Below, piece after piece: positions 61,201 to 64,000 of a stretch of 64,000 nt of DNA. The notes under the pieces were generated by a model. That model made no database searches. It was not told the DNA's origin and worked only from the letters and a program-made list of their open reading frames with translations. Every line of letters starts with the position of its first letter. Positions within the stretch are counted from its first letter, which is position 1. The position numbers were made by a program, and so were the translations under genes. Source of the stretch: Pomphorhynchus laevis (Eukaryota; Acanthocephala; Palaeacanthocephala; Echinorhynchida; Pomphorhynchidae); assembly GCA_012934845.2 (NCBI GenBank), contig WNNJ02001269.1:62001-126000 (forward strand). The letters run 5' to 3'.

Positions 61201-62243
61201 TTAAGAATTGCAACAATTTGTAACGATAATGACTTTCCTCAAGATCAATTAAATAATTTTATAAATAGTTAAATATTGATATTGATACTTCAAAATCAAA
61301 GTTAAATTAAGTTTAGTCAAGTTTTAGACTCAAAACTTAACTTTTAACCTTTAATTTGCCTCAACTTTGTTCAAGTCTACATTTATAAAAAAGTCAAAAT
61401 AAATTTACTTTTGTTTTCGAAATAAAAATAAATTACTCCAAATAAATTATTAATTTAAATTTTTATAGTAAATATTAATATCTAATTTATTTAGTTTTAT
61501 TTTCGAAATTTTTAATTGCCTAATATTTAGTTTTGTTTTTGGAATAAAAATAAATTACATCAAAAAAATTATTAATTTAAATTTTTATGGTAAATATTAA
61601 TATCTAATTTATTTAGTTTTATTTTCGAAATTTTTAATTGCCTACTATTTAGATTTTTATAATTTTTTACATTTATATAAATTATTTTAAAATATACCTG
61701 TTCTTTGTAACTTTTATATTTTTATTAATTTATTTATATTTTTTATTATTTTCCATTAATTATATATTAATTTTTGTTGGAATATCAAATTTGTATTAAA
61801 CTTTATTTGTTTGTATTTGTACGACAAATAATTAGAAACGTTTTTGCAAAATATACGAAACTGCATAATTTTTAAACGTCAATGTTGACTTATAAAGTTT
61901 TCGGTCACTCATAAATTTTTTTCTTATAATTTTATTTCTCTATTCTTATTTCTTCTAATTCGTTATTGCTTATATTATTCTTTCAATTTCACCAATTTTG
62001 GATTTTACAGGTTGTATCTCTTAACGGAACTTTGTTTAACAAATCTGGTGTAATTTCTGGAGGCTCATTGTAAGAGCCTTTTGTAGTTTCGCTTAATTTT
62101 TCCGTAATATTAAGAGCCTTAAAGTACAGTGCAAGTCGTTTTGATGAAAAAAAGATCGAACGATTACAAACACAGTGTTCGGAAATACATCTTCAACTAA
62201 GAAACTTGTTTGCATTTGATGAATCCGAGCTTTTTAATCTGAG
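18112..62243 (+). CDS. SMC1: SMC1 cohesin ATPase subunit, N-terminal half (14 exons, continues past window)
   Basis: Structural maintenance of chromosomes 1 pairs with SMC3 in the cohesin ring, which holds sister chromatids and shapes chromatin loops. In order along the protein: N-terminal ATPase head with Walker A '[20 protein letters not shown]' (exons 1-2), Q-loop region '[17 protein letters not shown]' (exon 4), long coiled coil (exons 5-10), and hinge '[20 protein letters not shown]', '[11 protein letters not shown]' and 'SGVISGG' (exons 11-14). About 730 of the usual 1,230 residues are here; the second coiled coil, signature motif and Walker B lie to the right. Phases match at every junction except exon 4/5. 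Relative to human SMC1A the coiled coil is strongly diverged and about 17 residues short after exon 8, so one micro-exon may be missed. Tiny introns are 42, 43, 45, 47 and 54 nt; intron 12 is about 12.5 kb. Confidence 0.93.
18287..18363 (+). CDS. SMC1: SMC1 exon 2
   Basis: Follows a 54-nt intron. It completes Walker A with the essential Lys ('[20 protein letters not shown]') and ends in phase 0 before GTAAAA. It is almost identical to animal SMC1 over this stretch. Confidence 0.93.
18406..18549 (+). CDS. SMC1: SMC1 exon 3
   Basis: Follows a 42-nt intron ending GAGTAG. It encodes '[19 protein letters not shown]' and '[17 protein letters not shown]', the head region that reads DLIHGAP and SSEYKINNK in human SMC1A. 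It ends in phase 0 before GTGATT; the next intron is 6.8 kb. Confidence 0.92.
20560..24100 (+). mobile_element. RTE-like LINE copy 1, decayed
   Basis: Endonuclease text starts at about 21075 ('HIGTWNVI'), then '[14 protein letters not shown]' near 21470 and '[13 protein letters not shown]' near 21670, followed by '[20 protein letters not shown]'. RT text includes '[10 protein letters not shown]' (22545), '[14 protein letters not shown]' (22790), '[13 protein letters not shown]' (catalytic FADD, 23205) and '[13 protein letters not shown]' (23425). This order and wording matches RTE-clade elements. More than ten stops or shifts make it dead. The 3' UTR near 24030-24080 shares GACAAGAAATATATTG and AAGAAATTGTTGTT with copy 2 on the opposite strand at 41107-43615. 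A 9-bp-armed hairpin (CCGTATCGC, AGA, GCGATACGG) sits at 20633-20653. Confidence 0.85.
23374..23436. repeat. Inverted repeat within the RTE-like LINE
   Basis: AAATCCTCCACATCA at about 23391 and TGATGTGGAGGATTTT at about 23415 are exact inverted copies around a short loop. It sits in the RT thumb-coding part and is absent from copy 2. It looks like a small fold-back duplication in this copy. Confidence 0.8.
24110..25320 (+). other. Intron 3 end, no recognised gene
   Basis: A plus-strand open stretch of about 68 codons lies at roughly 24310-24515 ('[20 protein letters not shown]', then '[20 protein letters not shown]'). It has no start and no recognised homologue and may be a transposon or gene relic. 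25095-25165 repeats AACTTCATTTAAAT or AACTTTATTTAAAT five times. Confidence 0.3.
25324..25472 (+). CDS. SMC1: SMC1 exon 4
   Basis: Acceptor TATGTTTAG. It encodes '[19 protein letters not shown]' with the Q-loop Gln, then '[17 protein letters not shown]'. It ends in phase 2 before GTTCGT. A second donor four bases on (GTATAA, exon end 25476) would give phase 0. Neither choice joins exon 5 in frame at its best acceptor (see findings). Confidence 0.9.
25512..25715. repeat. Tandem duplication of about 105 bp
   Basis: AGCCAAA, AAATAGCAGACAGACCACGTAATTAATTA and TTTGTTAGTTGCTCATCATTAG occur at about 25511-25600 and again at about 25619-25712. The first copy has an extra internal CGTAATTAAT. No coding content. 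Confidence 0.85.
25716..26505. other. AT-rich intron DNA
   Basis: No gene seen. The words TTTTAAAATTTCATCGAAATCGAATTGTCGACAGGCAATTT occur twice in part, at about 26148-26188 and 26477-26518, a direct repeat on either side of about 290 bp. Confidence 0.6.
26706..27476 (-). CDS. Penelope-like reverse transcriptase, core
   Basis: This 256-codon frame contains the RT catalytic core. First-Asp motif is '[10 protein letters not shown]' (about residues 52-61). '[18 protein letters not shown]' is at about 135-152. The second catalytic motif is '[11 protein letters not shown]' (about 185-195, Asp-Asp intact). A thumb-like end contains '[15 protein letters not shown]' and '[10 protein letters not shown]'. 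The start shown is the first in-frame Met; upstream text continues the homology (27823-27602). Product: an RNA-directed DNA polymerase that copies its own element, related by descent to telomerase. AT-rich codon use matches the surroundings. It looks the youngest of the PLE copies here. Confidence 0.82.
   Translation of the reverse strand: MNKILKVIKAHFKKYCKVIEINTGIKHYFSINSTKEFLEQTKGINFQNINTYDFSTLYTNLDLVDIKEALVKLINLIFGKRYTYICYNNYNAYLTKIKPSSKYKYMDKIELIENLNILINQNYLKVGTSIFRQVKGVPMGGNSSPIIADLFLSFIEYEFVHNCVKTKSKQYKYMKYMFRYIDDICVFNSNNFYSISEHIYPESLILNKTNINDKEGVYLDMNIKLTLTKTTINLYRKDDINSKKTAYGLLSSEHFV
27602..27823 (-). CDS. Penelope-like protein, N-terminal RT segment
   Basis: This 73-codon frame contains '[20 protein letters not shown]', equivalent to the 'ITKADKG..VVIMDK' segment that opens PLE reverse transcriptases. 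The text between this frame and the core frame ('[12 protein letters not shown]' and '[20 protein letters not shown]') also belongs to the family. Confidence 0.7.
   Translation of the reverse strand: MYKELTKLKDNYIITTIDKASNNFVFICKKLYYDILMKEVNSNDLNVNPTYERSELSFETIITSHCSIMDKRV
28097..28155 (+). ncRNA. Hammerhead-like motif at PLE end (permuted order)
   Basis: GGATCGAAAC (28098-28107) is followed 24 nt later by CTGATGA (28132-28138) and GTTCC. GAAAC and CTGATGA are the two invariant hammerhead strands, and GGATC can pair with GTTCC with one mismatch. The copy on the minus strand at 35708-35769 has GGACC and GGTCC, a perfect match, so pairing is kept despite change. A 3-bp stem (ACA, loop CGATA, TGT) follows GAAAC. 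No canonical stem I was found by eye, so function is doubtful. Confidence 0.35.
28430..28870 (+). repeat. Direct repeat pair with PLE-terminal wording
   Basis: TTTGCAAACTGACAATTTAGAGATTTAAACTTTATTTC onward, about 130 bp, occurs at 28440-28570 and again at 28730-28855. It also matches, reversed, the end of each unit of the tandem array at 57004-59727. Between the copies is a decayed hammerhead-like motif (TGATGACAGCAGCAGC near 28627). Probably termini of PLEs or of non-autonomous relatives. Confidence 0.75.
30369..31109 (-). CDS. LINE D ORF2: catalytic YADD to C-terminus
   Basis: A 246-codon frame starting at '[13 protein letters not shown]' (catalytic YADD) and continuing '[20 protein letters not shown]', '[12 protein letters not shown]', '[20 protein letters not shown]' and '[20 protein letters not shown]'. 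It is the direct continuation of 31195-32460. Upstream in the same strand '[10 protein letters not shown]' is readable between the microsatellite and YADD. Confidence 0.87.
   Translation of the reverse strand: MLYADDLKVYRCVVNDLDRQILQSDLDTLTYWSAENCLSINVTKCAYMHIGNKFSTTSYSINLQPISMVCQYRDLGVVVSDDLGTRKNTEQICARSTRISGMISRCFSKLEIESFKLLFTTLCSSVLNYCSPASYPVNKSEEFRIEQVLRRSSKRVAGLHNHSYEERLSRLNMPSLSSLRALNDLVVVWRAMINPDNPVRSLFRMRNDSRLRGHPLMLQRKHWYKKEALILLCVSFQLGTVYRRKW
31143..31196. repeat. (TA)n microsatellite inside LINE D RT
   Basis: About 26 TA units in a row. It lies between the codons for GPIL and those for NELPSLL, where RTs of this type usually read F-x-I-Y-I-N-x-L. The codons ATA-TAT-ATT for Ile-Tyr-Ile are the likely seed of the expansion. 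Confidence 0.97.
31195..32460 (-). CDS. LINE D ORF2: linker and reverse transcriptase fingers and palm
   Basis: A 421-codon frame. The linker contains '[16 protein letters not shown]' and '[16 protein letters not shown]'. RT motifs: '[17 protein letters not shown]', '[20 protein letters not shown]', '[18 protein letters not shown]', '[20 protein letters not shown]' (first catalytic Asp) and '[14 protein letters not shown]'. The frame ends exactly where the TA repeat starts. Acts, in an intact element, in target-primed reverse transcription. Confidence 0.87.
33554..33592 (+). ncRNA. Hammerhead-like motif, repeat family copy
   Basis: AGTTC, TTGATGA, TATCAGCAGCTAT, TGAAA, TATT, GAACT. AGTTC and GAACT can pair as stem I, the centre folds as stem II, and GAAA follows. 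The first core base (C in CTGATGA) is T here. The minus-strand twin at 52491-52530 keeps CTGATGA but has lost the G of GAAA. Confidence 0.35.
34140..34355 (-). pseudogene. PLE reverse transcriptase fragment, left arm
   Basis: The reverse complement reads as the PLE palm ('[17 protein letters not shown]', then '[10 protein letters not shown]'). It matches 51290-51510 on the plus strand as part of the inverted repeat, and 26940-27110 of the PLE in this intron. Fragment only. Confidence 0.8.
35708..35769 (-). ncRNA. Hammerhead-like motif in PLE-end insertion
   Basis: On the minus strand GGACCGAAAC comes first and CTGATGAGGTCC follows 27 nt later. The pentamers GGACC and GGTCC are perfect complements. 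ACA and TGT after GAAAC can form a short stem. It belongs to a block of about 165 bp (35646-35815) that is missing from the three exon 5 copies at 57004-59727. Confidence 0.38.
35971..36191 (+). CDS. SMC1: SMC1 exon 5
   Basis: First coiled-coil segment after the head: '[17 protein letters not shown]', '[11 protein letters not shown]' and '[11 protein letters not shown]'-like text, ending '[12 protein letters not shown]' in phase 0 before GTAAAT. This aligns with 'RYQRLKDEV' in human SMC1A. The best acceptor is TTATGTTAG at 35970, which gives phase 1 and does not match exon 4. The run of A after TCAG at 35980 has five bases here and seven in two of the three inverted copies. Confidence 0.85.
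36192..37074 (+). other. SMC1 intron 5, AT-rich
   Basis: About 880 bp. No gene, element or repeat recognised. Confidence 0.7.
37075..37278 (+). CDS. SMC1: SMC1 exon 6
   Basis: Acceptor GTCAAATCAG, phase 0 on both sides. It opens '[13 protein letters not shown]', which aligns with 'QVQLQLFKLYHNE' of human SMC1A, then a charged coiled coil ('[13 protein letters not shown]', '[10 protein letters not shown]') ending 'KLQEDYNSL' before GTAAGC. Confidence 0.9.
37455..37617. repeat. Foldback element with arms of about 75 bp
   Basis: The left arm (37455-37533: TTTGGCATTTT, TCCACACGAGAAAAAAGAGA, ATTACGTAT, GTTTGACGT) is almost exactly the reverse complement of the right arm (37548-37617). The loop is about 14 bp (TGAAAGATTTGAAA). 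The right arm contains CGAAACGTCAAAC, a phrase also seen after hammerhead-like motifs of Penelope-type repeats. No clear target duplication. Confidence 0.93.
37866..37905 (-). ncRNA. Hammerhead-like motif with intact core words
   Basis: On the minus strand CTGAAGA (37893-37899) is followed by T, the hairpin GATAGC-AGGA-GCTATC, then GAAA (37872-37875). CUGANGA, hairpin, GAAA is the hammerhead core order. The extra U between A9 and the hairpin is non-canonical. A minimal stem III would be expected, as in hammerheads described for Penelope-like elements. Activity is unknown. Confidence 0.42.
38297..38336 (-). ncRNA. Hammerhead-like motif, second direct copy
   Basis: CTGAAGA (38324-38330), T, GATAGC-AAGA-GCTATC, then AAAA where the copy at 37866 has GAAA. 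The hairpin loop differs while the stem is identical. Likely a decayed sister of that motif. Confidence 0.35.
38675..38760 (+). CDS. SMC1: SMC1 exon 7
   Basis: Acceptor TATCGTCTAG; starts in phase 0 and ends in phase 2 before GTATGC. It encodes '[19 protein letters not shown]' then 'HLDVKFDSV', aligning with 'EKDSELNQKRPQYIKAKE' of human SMC1A. It is followed by a 43-nt intron. Confidence 0.85.
38804..39223 (+). CDS. SMC1: SMC1 exon 8
   Basis: The largest exon, 420 bp. Acceptor GATTTTTTTTAG. Coiled-coil text: '[20 protein letters not shown]', '[10 protein letters not shown]', then a Ser-rich insertion ('[19 protein letters not shown]', where human has LTLEENQVKKYHRLKEEA), and '[18 protein letters not shown]'. 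It ends in phase 2 before GTATCT. Confidence 0.92.
40525..40605 (-). mobile_element. RTE-like LINE 3' tail fragment
   Basis: ACAACAATTTCTTGACAAG, then ACACAAGATTTTTCTT and TCAATCACTAATCCG match 41108-41175 closely. That is the 3' UTR of the RTE-like copy just downstream. This is an extreme 5' truncation or a tail duplication on the minus strand. Confidence 0.75.
41107..43615 (-). mobile_element. RTE-like LINE copy 2, decayed
   Basis: Same family as 20560-24100, on the opposite strand. Endonuclease text: '[12 protein letters not shown]' and '[20 protein letters not shown]' (43500-43400). Linker: '[20 protein letters not shown]'. RT: '[19 protein letters not shown]' (42400), '[20 protein letters not shown]' (42110) and '[11 protein letters not shown]' (41980). 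It starts within the endonuclease, so it is 5'-truncated. Several shifts make it dead. The 3' UTR continues to 41107. Confidence 0.87.
43840..44275 (+). mobile_element. LINE family A copy 4, 3' end only
   Basis: Text matches the second C-terminal module of copy 1 (2800-3020): TCCCTTCTTTTACATGTCCCAA, '[18 protein letters not shown]', AATTCCATTTCAACAATTTA, then the tail hairpin (44227-44256, CGTGCAGTTTGCACG) and ATTATTATTA. 5'-truncated in the RT thumb. A good guide to the family's true 3' end. Confidence 0.87.
44529..44664 (+). CDS. SMC1: SMC1 exon 9
   Basis: Acceptor GTTTATAG. Continues the coiled coil: '[20 protein letters not shown]', '[18 protein letters not shown]', ending 'ELGEAK' in phase 0 before GTATAT. 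It aligns with 'LNQVMEQLGDAR' near its end. The stretch between exon 8 and this exon is about 17 residues shorter than in human SMC1A. Confidence 0.88.
44712..44786 (+). CDS. SMC1: SMC1 exon 10
   Basis: Follows a 47-nt intron. It encodes '[20 protein letters not shown]' then 'SITGV', aligning with '[22 protein letters not shown]', the entry to the hinge. Phase 0 on both sides; donor GTTAGT. Confidence 0.9.
44787..45560 (+). other. Intron 10, first part, AT-rich
   Basis: No gene seen. AAGAGTGAGATATTGAGCGGATGAAAT at about 45240 resembles AAGAGTGAGAGATTGTGAAGATGAAAT at 47962, so similar words bracket the RT element that follows. GATCCAAGTTGCA, with CTTAA and CATTAAGC words, is repeated at 45462-45560. 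Confidence 0.5.
45570..47700 (+). mobile_element. Reverse-transcriptase element with possible nuclease-like C-terminus, decayed
   Basis: Open pieces at 45572-45796, 45816-46181, 46121-46321 and 47156-47578. RT-like text: '[16 protein letters not shown]', '[19 protein letters not shown]', '[18 protein letters not shown]', '[16 protein letters not shown]' (first catalytic Asp) and '[19 protein letters not shown]'. The C-terminal stretch has '[19 protein letters not shown]', '[15 protein letters not shown]' and '[17 protein letters not shown]', then '[12 protein letters not shown]'. The spacing of acidic residues before and in MDVCVFNP may fit a PD-(D/E)xK nuclease, as in restriction-like-endonuclease LINEs; that is a guess. 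The class is unsettled. Several breaks; not active. Confidence 0.6.
47701..48156 (+). other. Intron 10, end, AT-rich
   Basis: No gene or clear element. Simple TATAT and ATTATAT words dominate at 47800-47890. Confidence 0.6.
48157..48368 (+). CDS. SMC1: SMC1 exon 11 (hinge)
   Basis: Strongest match in the window: '[20 protein letters not shown]', '[20 protein letters not shown]', 'CIQMLKDRG' and '[13 protein letters not shown]' follow human SMC1A '[20 protein letters not shown]', '[20 protein letters not shown]' and 'PETFLPLDYLEVK'. The hinge dimerises with the SMC3 hinge. Ends in phase 2 before GTACTA. Confidence 0.96.
48369..49366 (+). other. SMC1 intron 11
   Basis: About 1 kb, AT-rich. 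GTGATAAAGCGCAGTT near 49077 echoes GCGATAAAGCGCTG at 37930. No element could be delimited. Confidence 0.6.
49367..49523 (+). CDS. SMC1: SMC1 exon 12 (hinge)
   Basis: Acceptor GTATTTAG. Encodes '[20 protein letters not shown]', '[20 protein letters not shown]' and 'RKFK', aligning with '[20 protein letters not shown]' and '[20 protein letters not shown]'. Ends in phase 0 before GTAAAT; the next intron is 12.5 kb. Confidence 0.95.
49800..50570 (+). mobile_element. PLE C-terminal fragments
   Basis: Plus-strand text around 49895-50115 reads '[20 protein letters not shown]', '[18 protein letters not shown]'. This continues the PLE protein beyond the point where the 26706 frame ends. Partial repeats of AAAACTACTATTAATTTA and of TTTAAATTTACAAGAAACAT (50460-50555) show two more overlapping pieces. 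Broken; short. Confidence 0.65.
51187..51510 (+). pseudogene. PLE reverse transcriptase fragment, right arm
   Basis: A 107-codon frame with '[20 protein letters not shown]', '[19 protein letters not shown]' and '[11 protein letters not shown]' (catalytic Asp-Asp). AAATATTTGGATAATATTGAATT is duplicated at its start (51228-51262). Compared with 26706-27476 it is a partial copy lacking the first catalytic Asp motif. Confidence 0.8.
52491..52530 (-). ncRNA. Hammerhead-like motif, twin of 33554
   Basis: On the minus strand AGTTC, CTGATGA, TAGC-AGCA-GCTA, then TCAAAATATT and GAACT. AGTTC and GAACT pair exactly. The 3' core reads CAAA, not GAAA, so the ribozyme fold would be impaired. It is the inverted-repeat twin of 33554-33592. 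Confidence 0.35.
52930..54860 (+). mobile_element. Unknown element E, right copy (fossil)
   Basis: Uninterrupted twin of the left copy, plus strand, about 1.9 kb. Its GC content is clearly above that of the surrounding intron. It has four to five separate protein-like open stretches. One near 53473-53745 has a Pro-rich centre and a Lys/Glu-rich end; one near 53950-54201 is highly basic; one near 54418-54858 is the longest. No recognised domain. Broken in several places and inactive by appearance. It could be a captured host gene, a rare transposon type or an old virus-like insertion. Confidence 0.5.
54870..57000. other. AT-rich intron DNA without genes
   Basis: Nothing recognisable. A weak inverted pair (ACAGTTGCAATTTTGTAAGA and AAGAGCTGTAAAATTGTAAT) lies at 55744-55785. 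ATTAGTGATT words are repeated at 56350-56385. Tandem TTAAATATT words fill 55860-55960. Confidence 0.6.
57341..57556 (-). pseudogene. SMC1: Inverted copy of SMC1 intron 4/exon 5 border, unit 1
   Basis: Reverse complement of about 35830-36047: from CACAAACACTCGAAAAC through TTGAACTTCGGGAGCAGGAT and the acceptor to AATCTATAAGGCAG. Differences from the gene: AAATTCTGTTAG replaces AAACTTATGTTAG before the exon, and seven A replace five after TCAG. It contains about 25 codons of the exon and has no open continuation. Confidence 0.93.
58264..58478 (-). pseudogene. SMC1: Inverted copy of SMC1 intron 4/exon 5 border, unit 2
   Basis: Same as unit 1 but with six A after TCAG. All other differences from the gene are shared with units 1 and 3, so they were in the founding copy. 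Confidence 0.93.
59186..59402 (-). pseudogene. SMC1: Inverted copy of SMC1 intron 4/exon 5 border, unit 3
   Basis: Seven A after TCAG, as in unit 1. Upstream it continues, as in the others, into intron 4 sequence matching 35590-35645 but without the block 35646-35815. Confidence 0.93.
59760..60190 (+). repeat. PLE-terminal repeat, second copy of 51660-51985
   Basis: AATTAGATTTTTTATNAAAACATATTTTT-like text, TTTTGTTTCTAAT, CTAGCAGCAGTTAGTGAAATA, GATGTTAAGTTTTTGACTTT, CTGATTGCAATACTGAAGAATCTTTTC and CGAAACGTCT occur in the same order at 51660-51985. CTGAAGA and CGAAACG, 24 nt apart around a short CTTT...AAAG stem, again fit the hammerhead-like pattern. Confidence 0.75.
60105..60143 (+). ncRNA. 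Hammerhead-like motif, best all-core copy of the AGTTC family
   Basis: AGTTC (60105-60109), CTGACGA (60110-60116, fits CUGANGA), TAGC-AGCA-TCTA hairpin with one mismatch, TT, GAAA, TATT, GAATT. Stem I pairs except for one G-T or C-to-T change. Two extra bases lie between hairpin and GAAA, which canonical hammerheads lack. Confidence 0.4.
60200..60935. other. AT-rich intron DNA with one perfect hairpin
   Basis: No gene. ATTTAAGACATGC, CTGA, GCATGTCTTAAAT at about 60341-60370 is a perfect 13-bp-armed hairpin. Confidence 0.7.
60940..61260 (+). repeat. Duplicated PLE C-terminal fragment
   Basis: TACATTAAATAATGAA, TTTTAAGAATTGCAACAATTTGTAACGATAATGACTTTCCTCAAGATCAATTAAATAATT occurs at about 60970-61048 and again at 61178-61258. 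The text corresponds to '[20 protein letters not shown]', the PLE segment also found at 50010-50090. Confidence 0.8.
61405..61650. repeat. AT-rich tandem duplication, period about 122 bp
   Basis: AAATTATTAATTTAAATTTT, GTAAATATTAATATCTAATT, TATTTAGTTTTATTTTCGAA and TTTTTAATTGCCTA repeat at about 61442 and 61565 with very few differences. No coding content. Confidence 0.85.
62011..62069 (+). CDS. SMC1: SMC1 exon 13 (hinge)
   Basis: Acceptor GATTTTACAG. Encodes '[19 protein letters not shown]', aligning with '[19 protein letters not shown]' of human SMC1A. The Gly pair is the conserved hinge motif. Ends in phase 2 before GTAAGA; the next intron is 45 nt. Confidence 0.96.
62115..62243 (+). CDS. 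SMC1: SMC1 exon 14 (hinge exit)
   Basis: Acceptor AATATTAAG. Encodes '[20 protein letters not shown]' then '[20 protein letters not shown]', aligning with '[20 protein letters not shown]'. Ends in phase 2 before GTAAAA; no further exon was found before 64000, so the gene continues right of the window. GTAAGAGCCTT at the donor and TAAGAGCCTT at the acceptor of the 45-nt intron repeat each other. Confidence 0.92.
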
Positions 62244-62459
62244 GTAAAAATGTTCTTAACAATTGTTTTGCTAACATGTAACTAATAAATGCATTGATAT
62301 TTAACAGAAACTTTGCGGATGATTCTTAAAATCATATTTTTGGTGCTGTCAAAACTTTATAACTTTATTTTCATTCGCCAAATATCACATAATAAATTAA
62401 GAGACGTAAAATCAGTTTAACAACAGTTTTCTGAAATATATTTTTATCTACGAAACATT

Positions 62460-63200
62460 CGAATAATTTTCACTCACCTCATCATTACCTTATATACCGT
62501 TTATTCAGCCATTCTTCGTGTCGTTAATGATATCGTATTTATCGGTTTCCACTTTGACAACCATCTTTCTCTCAAGCCATTTGTTTCTAATAAAGTACGC
62601 TCCTCGTTTCTGGTATAACGTGATATTCACCGTATTCGTAGGTTAGCCGATTTTCGCTCCTGTCTTTCCCTTTTATCCACCCGTTTATTTTTTCGAATCG
62701 ATTATTGTCTTAGCATGTTCTCCAACTCTCCCAAAACTACTCTACAATCTCTCCAACGTATTGTAAACTCAGCAGCTTGCGTTTTCCTACGTCTCTATCG
62801 TTTTGGCCCTATATCTCAGCATATTTTCAATCTTTCATGTCTTCCCACGATTAGTCATCGTGTTCAGTTTCGTTTAATTATCCTGACCCATCTTGTATTG
62901 AATCACAATTTCCCTTCATACTTACGTCTTCCATATCTCGATAATTCTCGTCCTGCTTCTTTATCCTTAAGATCATCTTATTGCCTTTTCCTCAACACCA
63001 AATTATTCGACAATTTACCACCTTTGTTCCTTTCCTGTTGGTACTCCTCTTGATTGGAATTCGCTACCTTCTTACAAAAATTCGACTTCCTTGCTCATAC
63101 TATTCAAAATTTGTACAAGAAATTATTCTTAATCAGTTTGATCATTTTTTGTAATTTTTATGAAGGCTTGTAAGCATGCCGTTGGCACGCTTACAAGCCC
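62460..63200 (+). mobile_element. LINE family A copy 5, 3' part
   Basis: Plus-strand RT thumb and C-terminus in broken frames: 'FHFDNHLSLKPFVSNKVRSS' near 62550 (compare copy 2 'FHFDDHLSLKPFV'), the 112-codon frame 62715-63053 ('MFSNSPKTTLQSLQRIVNSA', 'NSRPASLSLRSSYC'), and the tail hairpin at 63165-63199. Here the hairpin arms are unusually long: GGCTTGTAAGC and GCTTACAAGCC, 11 bp. Confidence 0.85.
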
Positions 63201-63204
63201 ACTA

Positions 63205-64000
63205 AAAATAAATTTCTCTCTTTATCTAGAATGAGATTAAAGATTTATAATAAAAAAATATTGTTTAATTGATTTAAATTTATATATTAAATATTTTAAA
63301 TATTAATATTTAATATTAAATATTTTATATATTTAATATATAAAATATATTTTAAATATATTTAAATATATATCGTTTAAATATTTGATTTTTTAATATT
63401 TTTTAAATATATATATTAAAGTATATACATTTGGTAATATTAATTGTTGGGCATGATACCAGTATTCGCTGTAAGGTAAGCGGCCTGAAGTTAATGAAAT
63501 GAGTGTATTAGTGACGGTGTTTACTTCAATTAGAAGTACAACTTAATTTACTATTTGTAATTTAAGTGTTATTATTCATAATTCGATAAATCCTGAACAA
63601 AATGCAGGTGAAAATACTATTACAAAAACTAGAGGGTATTGCAATGTATTAATAACCCAATTCTGATATGAACTAGCAATCTTTAAAATTCGTCCTCAGG
63701 ATTATTGTTGATCAGTTTGGTCATTTTTTTTGTCATTTTTAGTGGACTTGTAAGCGCACCGTTTATCCTCTTTTGCCGCTCAAAATAAATTTCTCCTTTT
63801 TAATTCATAACTGATTAGATTTTTTTTATCGGAGATTAGATTATTTGTATAAATTATTTATTATTACTAATTATTAAAAATAATTTATTATACTTCAATT
63901 AAATAATTTATTTCGTTTTATTTTACATTTATTTTTGTATCTAAATGCCATTCCCAGAAAAAAGAAATTAAATATTTCTTCGATATTTCGTTCGCTAACC
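63205..64000. other. Intron 14, AT-rich, with a stray LINE A tail
   Basis: 63240-63440 is almost pure A/T with TTAAATATT words. A bare family A tail (TGGACTTGTAAGCGCACCG, TTTGCCGCTCAAAATAAATT) lies at 63743-63795. Upstream of it GATCAGTTTGGTCATTTTTT repeats wording at 63135. No exon is seen up to the window end. Confidence 0.65.

Larger units (their letters stand above)
49524..62010 (+). other. SMC1 intron 12, giant and transposon-filled
   Basis: 12.5 kb. In order: AT-rich (49524-49800), PLE 3' fragments (49800-50570), right arm of the inverted repeat (50571-54850), AT-rich DNA without genes (54870-57000), 922-bp tandem triplicate (57004-59727), PLE-terminal copy (59760-60190), AT-rich, PLE C-terminal duplicate (60940-61260) and an AT-rich tandem duplication (61405-61650). 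Confidence 0.85.

Noticed and set aside
63600-63700. Possible SMC1 exon 15 after AATGCAG at 63605
   Set aside because: The following sequence has no coiled-coil match and stops soon in all frames.
1-64000. Bacterial-style operons, ribosome binding sites, terminators, rRNA or tRNA genes
   Set aside because: None seen; the window is eukaryotic by introns and element types.

Overview
The window looks like AT-rich DNA from an invertebrate animal. It has GT-AG introns, a diverged cohesin gene, and non-LTR retrotransposons of CR1/L2-like and RTE-like type plus Penelope-like elements. No prokaryotic genes, rRNA or tRNA were seen. The species cannot be fixed from the sequence. Several tiny introns (42-54 nt) alternate with introns of 5-12 kb that are packed with transposable elements.

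The only host gene identified with confidence is the N-terminal part of SMC1, the cohesin ATPase subunit. It is on the plus strand from 18112 to 62243. Fourteen exons encode about 730 residues: Walker A, Q-loop, N-terminal coiled coil and most of the hinge. The C-terminal half lies beyond the right edge. All exon phases fit except the exon 4/exon 5 junction, which is reported as a problem.

Layout. 1-3085: decayed L2/CR1-like LINE (family A, plus strand). 3086-3990: AT-rich sequence with a few exon-like open stretches. 4000-5781: two 5' pieces of a CR1-like LINE ORF1. 5767-6100: unidentified coding-like stretch, minus strand. 6230-8330: decayed LINE F (minus). 8470-11290: two family A pieces (minus). 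12140-16740: two CR1-like LINEs fused head to tail (minus), with ORF1 and ORF2 still largely open. 16880-17990: two more LINE fragments meeting at a palindrome. 18112-62243: SMC1. Intron 3 carries an RTE-like LINE. Intron 4 carries a Penelope-like element and the left arm of a large inverted repeat, itself interrupted by a CR1-like LINE with a TA microsatellite in its RT. Intron 6 carries a foldback and hammerhead-like repeats. Intron 8 carries a second RTE-like copy and a family A tail. Intron 10 carries a reverse-transcriptase element with a possible nuclease-like C-terminal stretch. Intron 12 carries the right arm of the inverted repeat and a 922-bp tandem triplicate. Each unit of that array contains an inverted copy of the start of SMC1 exon 5. 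Intron 14 carries a family A 3' end.

The main points of interest are these. SMC1 pre-mRNA would contain long self-complementary segments, from the antisense exon 5 array and from the inverted-repeat arms that flank exons 5-12. A GC-richer, unrecognised multi-ORF element sits in both arms. Hammerhead-like motifs recur through the introns.
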